From assembly GCA_964434165.1 (NCBI GenBank), contig CAYSUS010000108.1, positions 1 through 23,556 on the forward strand: a stretch of 23,556 nucleotides of DNA, given 5' to 3'. The notes under the pieces are model-generated. The model made no database searches. It worked only from the letters and a program-made list of their open reading frames with translations, and was not told where the DNA came from. Source of the stretch: CAYSUS01 sp964434165 (GTDB lineage Bacteria > Planctomycetota > Planctomycetia > Pirellulales > Thermoguttaceae). Position numbers and translations under genes: made by a program. Positions 21,995-23,556 of this stretch are shown here, piece by piece (the stretch's first letter is position 1; every line of letters begins with the position of its first letter).

Positions 21995-23506
21995 TTGCGC
22001 GACAGCCCCGACAGCCCGCCCCTGCTCCAGATGCGCGGGATCGACAAGTCCTTCCCCGGCGTCCACGCCGTGAAGGACGTGTCGCTGGAGCTGCGCGCCG
22101 GCGAGGTGCTGGCCCTGGTCGGCGAGAACGGAGCCGGCAAGAGCACCCTGATCAAGATCCTCGGCGGCGCCTGCCAGCCCGATCGCGGCGAGGTCCTGCT
22201 GGACGGGCAGCCCCGGCTGATGTCCTCGCCCAATGCGGCGCACGCGGCCGGCGTGTCGATCATCTACCAGGAGTTCAACCTCGTCCCGGACTTGAGCGTG
22301 CAGGAGAACCTCTTCCTGGGGCGCGAGCCCGTGCGCGTGGGGCTGATCGATTCGGCCCGGGAGCGGCGGGAGGCCCACCGGCTGTTCGAGAAGGTCGACA
22401 TCGCGATCGATCCCCGGGCGCGGTGCCGCGAGCTGACCGTCGCCCAGCAGCAGACGGTCGAGATCGCCAAGGCCCTGTCGGTCCGTGCGCGGATCATCGT
22501 CATGGACGAGCCCACGGCCGCGCTCACTTCCCAGGAGGCCGGGCGGCTGTTCGCCGTGATCCGCGACCTGAAGGCCCGCGGCATGGGGGTCATTTACATC
22601 AGCCACCGCCTGGAGGAGGTCTTCGAGGTGGCCGACCGCGTGATGGTCCTCCGCGACGGCGCGCACGTCGCCACGCACGGCATCGCGAACATCACGCGCG
22701 ACGGGCTGATCGAGCGGATGGTAGGCCGGCCGCTGGAGGCCGAGTTCCCGCCGCGCCAGGCGACGATGGGCCCCGAGCGGCTCCGCGCCGAAGGGCTCGG
22801 CCGCGGCACGGCGGTCCGCGACGTGAGCTTCCACGTCCGGGCCGGCGAGATCCTGGGCTTCGCCGGCCTGGTCGGGGCTGGCCGCACCGAGACGATGCGG
22901 ATCGTGTTCGGGGCCGATCGGCCGGACCGCGGCCGGATCTTCGTCGATGGCCGGGAGGTCCGCATCCGCAGTCCTCGCGACGCCATGCGCCACGGCATCT
23001 GCCTGTTGACCGAGGACCGCAAGGGGCAGGGCCTGGTGCTTCAGCACTCGGTGCGCGAGAACTTCGGGCTCCCCAACCTGCGGCGCTTCGCTCGGGGCCC
23101 CTTCCTCGACCGTCGCCGGGAGCGGCAGGAACTGGCCAGCTATGTCGAGAAGCTGCGAATCAAGCTCGCCAGCCCCGAACAGCCGGCCGAGAACCTCTCC
23201 GGCGGCAACCAACAGAAGGTGGTGCTCGCCAAGTGGCTCGCCCGGCAAGCCGACATCGTCATCATCGACGAGCCCACCCGCGGCATCGACGTGGGCGCCA
23301 AGTACGAGATCTACCAGCTCATGAACCGGCTGGCCGGCCAGGGCAAGGCCGTGATCATGGTCAGCAGCGAGCTGCCCGAGATCCTCGGCATGAGCGACCG
23401 CGTGATCGTCATGCACGAGGGCCGGGTGAAGGGGGAGGTTTCCGATGTCAGCAGCGCGACCCAGGAGGACCTGTTGGGACTGGCGGTGGGGGGCGTGGGT
23501 TACTAG
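21995..23506 (+). CDS. Sugar ABC transporter ATP-binding protein (RbsA/MglA/XylG type)
   Basis: A 503-residue cytoplasmic ATPase with two fused nucleotide-binding domains, the standard size and plan for ribose/galactose/xylose-class importers. Domain 1 has Walker A GENGAGKST (43-51), IYQEFNLVPDLSVQENLFLG, a degenerate signature ELTVAQQQTVEIAKAL and Walker B IIVMDEPTAAL. Domain 2 has the degenerate Walker A typical of the family (GLVGAGRTETM), LLTEDRKGQGLV, a full signature LSGGNQQKVVLAKWL and Walker B IVIIDEPTRGID. The start is TTG at 21995, supported by AGGAG about 7 bases before it; the next in-frame ATG (codon 13) would clip the first strand. No permease or binding protein follows within the last 50 bases, which is unusual because the ATPase is normally tightly followed by the permease. 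The sugar cannot be named from sequence. Confidence 0.94.
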   Translation: MRDSPDSPPLLQMRGIDKSFPGVHAVKDVSLELRAGEVLALVGENGAGKSTLIKILGGACQPDRGEVLLDGQPRLMSSPNAAHAAGVSIIYQEFNLVPDLSVQENLFLGREPVRVGLIDSARERREAHRLFEKVDIAIDPRARCRELTVAQQQTVEIAKALSVRARIIVMDEPTAALTSQEAGRLFAVIRDLKARGMGVIYISHRLEEVFEVADRVMVLRDGAHVATHGIANITRDGLIERMVGRPLEAEFPPRQATMGPERLRAEGLGRGTAVRDVSFHVRAGEILGFAGLVGAGRTETMRIVFGADRPDRGRIFVDGREVRIRSPRDAMRHGICLLTEDRKGQGLVLQHSVRENFGLPNLRRFARGPFLDRRRERQELASYVEKLRIKLASPEQPAENLSGGNQQKVVLAKWLARQADIVIIDEPTRGIDVGAKYEIYQLMNRLAGQGKAVIMVSSELPEILGMSDRVIVMHEGRVKGEVSDVSSATQEDLLGLAVGGVGY

Positions 23507-23556
23507 TGTAGTGTTTCAGGCTGTTGGTGCTTTATCGAGGGCTGCGCGTGCCTGAG
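23507..23556. other. Tail after the ABC ATPase
   Basis: Fifty bases of lower GC than the rest (28 of 50 are G or C), beginning with the run TGTAGTGTTTCAGG. No start codon with ribosome site and no terminator can be seen. It may be the beginning of a repeat or inserted element, which cannot be decided from this little sequence. Confidence 0.3.

Overview
The window looks like a high-GC planctomycete chromosome segment (Planctomycetota, possibly Pirellulales-like). This is inferred from the gene families: a planctomycete-type c-cytochrome/DUF1549/DUF1553 protein paired with a DUF1501 protein, secreted PQQ-type propeller, WD40, leucine-rich repeat and pre-peptidase-C-like proteins, an ECF sigma factor coupled to a FecR-type protein, a secreted sulfatase, and a short palindromic repeat (CCCGAAGCGTCAGCGAGGG) of a kind I associate with planctomycete genomes. 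Verrucomicrobia share several of these families, so the phylum call is probable, not certain.

Left part (1-4055), signalling and stress. A NarL-type histidine kinase (cut by the window edge) and a tandem PRC-barrel protein lie on the minus strand. Divergent from them is a two-gene unit, a SpoIIAA/STAS-like protein overlapping a MarC-family membrane protein by ATGA. Convergent with that unit are a UspA protein and an FHA protein, probably co-transcribed.

Middle part (4056-10185). A 687-base gene-poor stretch holds one copy of the palindromic repeat and what looks like the decayed 3' end of a PQQ-propeller gene. It leads into an intact 1064-residue secreted protein that fuses a class-I methyltransferase-like domain to two PQQ-type beta-propellers. 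Then come an ECF sigma factor and a FecR-like membrane protein, overlapping by ATGA, with a possible ECF-type promoter upstream.

Right part (10202-21700), all minus strand. A probable six-gene operon is read in the order cytochrome-DUF1549-DUF1553 (19957), DUF1501, WD40, PPC/Ig-like protein, LRR protein, Gfo/Idh/MocA oxidoreductase (ends 10202). Gaps are short (ATGA overlap to 56 bases), except for a 144-base gap occupied by an inverted pair of the palindromic repeat. All six have export signals, so the products probably work together outside the cytoplasm. The substrate is unknown; the oxidoreductase and the upstream secreted sulfatase make carbohydrate processing a reasonable guess. A strong hairpin after the sulfatase and an extended -10 candidate separate the sulfatase from the operon.

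The right edge (21995-23506, plus strand) is a TTG-started sugar ABC transporter ATPase of the RbsA/MglA type. Its usual permease partner is not visible before the window ends.

I found no rRNA, tRNA, CRISPR array, phage gene or transposase. The most interesting items are the REP-like repeat pair, the secreted methyltransferase-propeller fusion with a neighbouring remnant, the DUF1501 protein with altered core motifs, and the ECF-FecR pair with a jelly-roll-like output domain.
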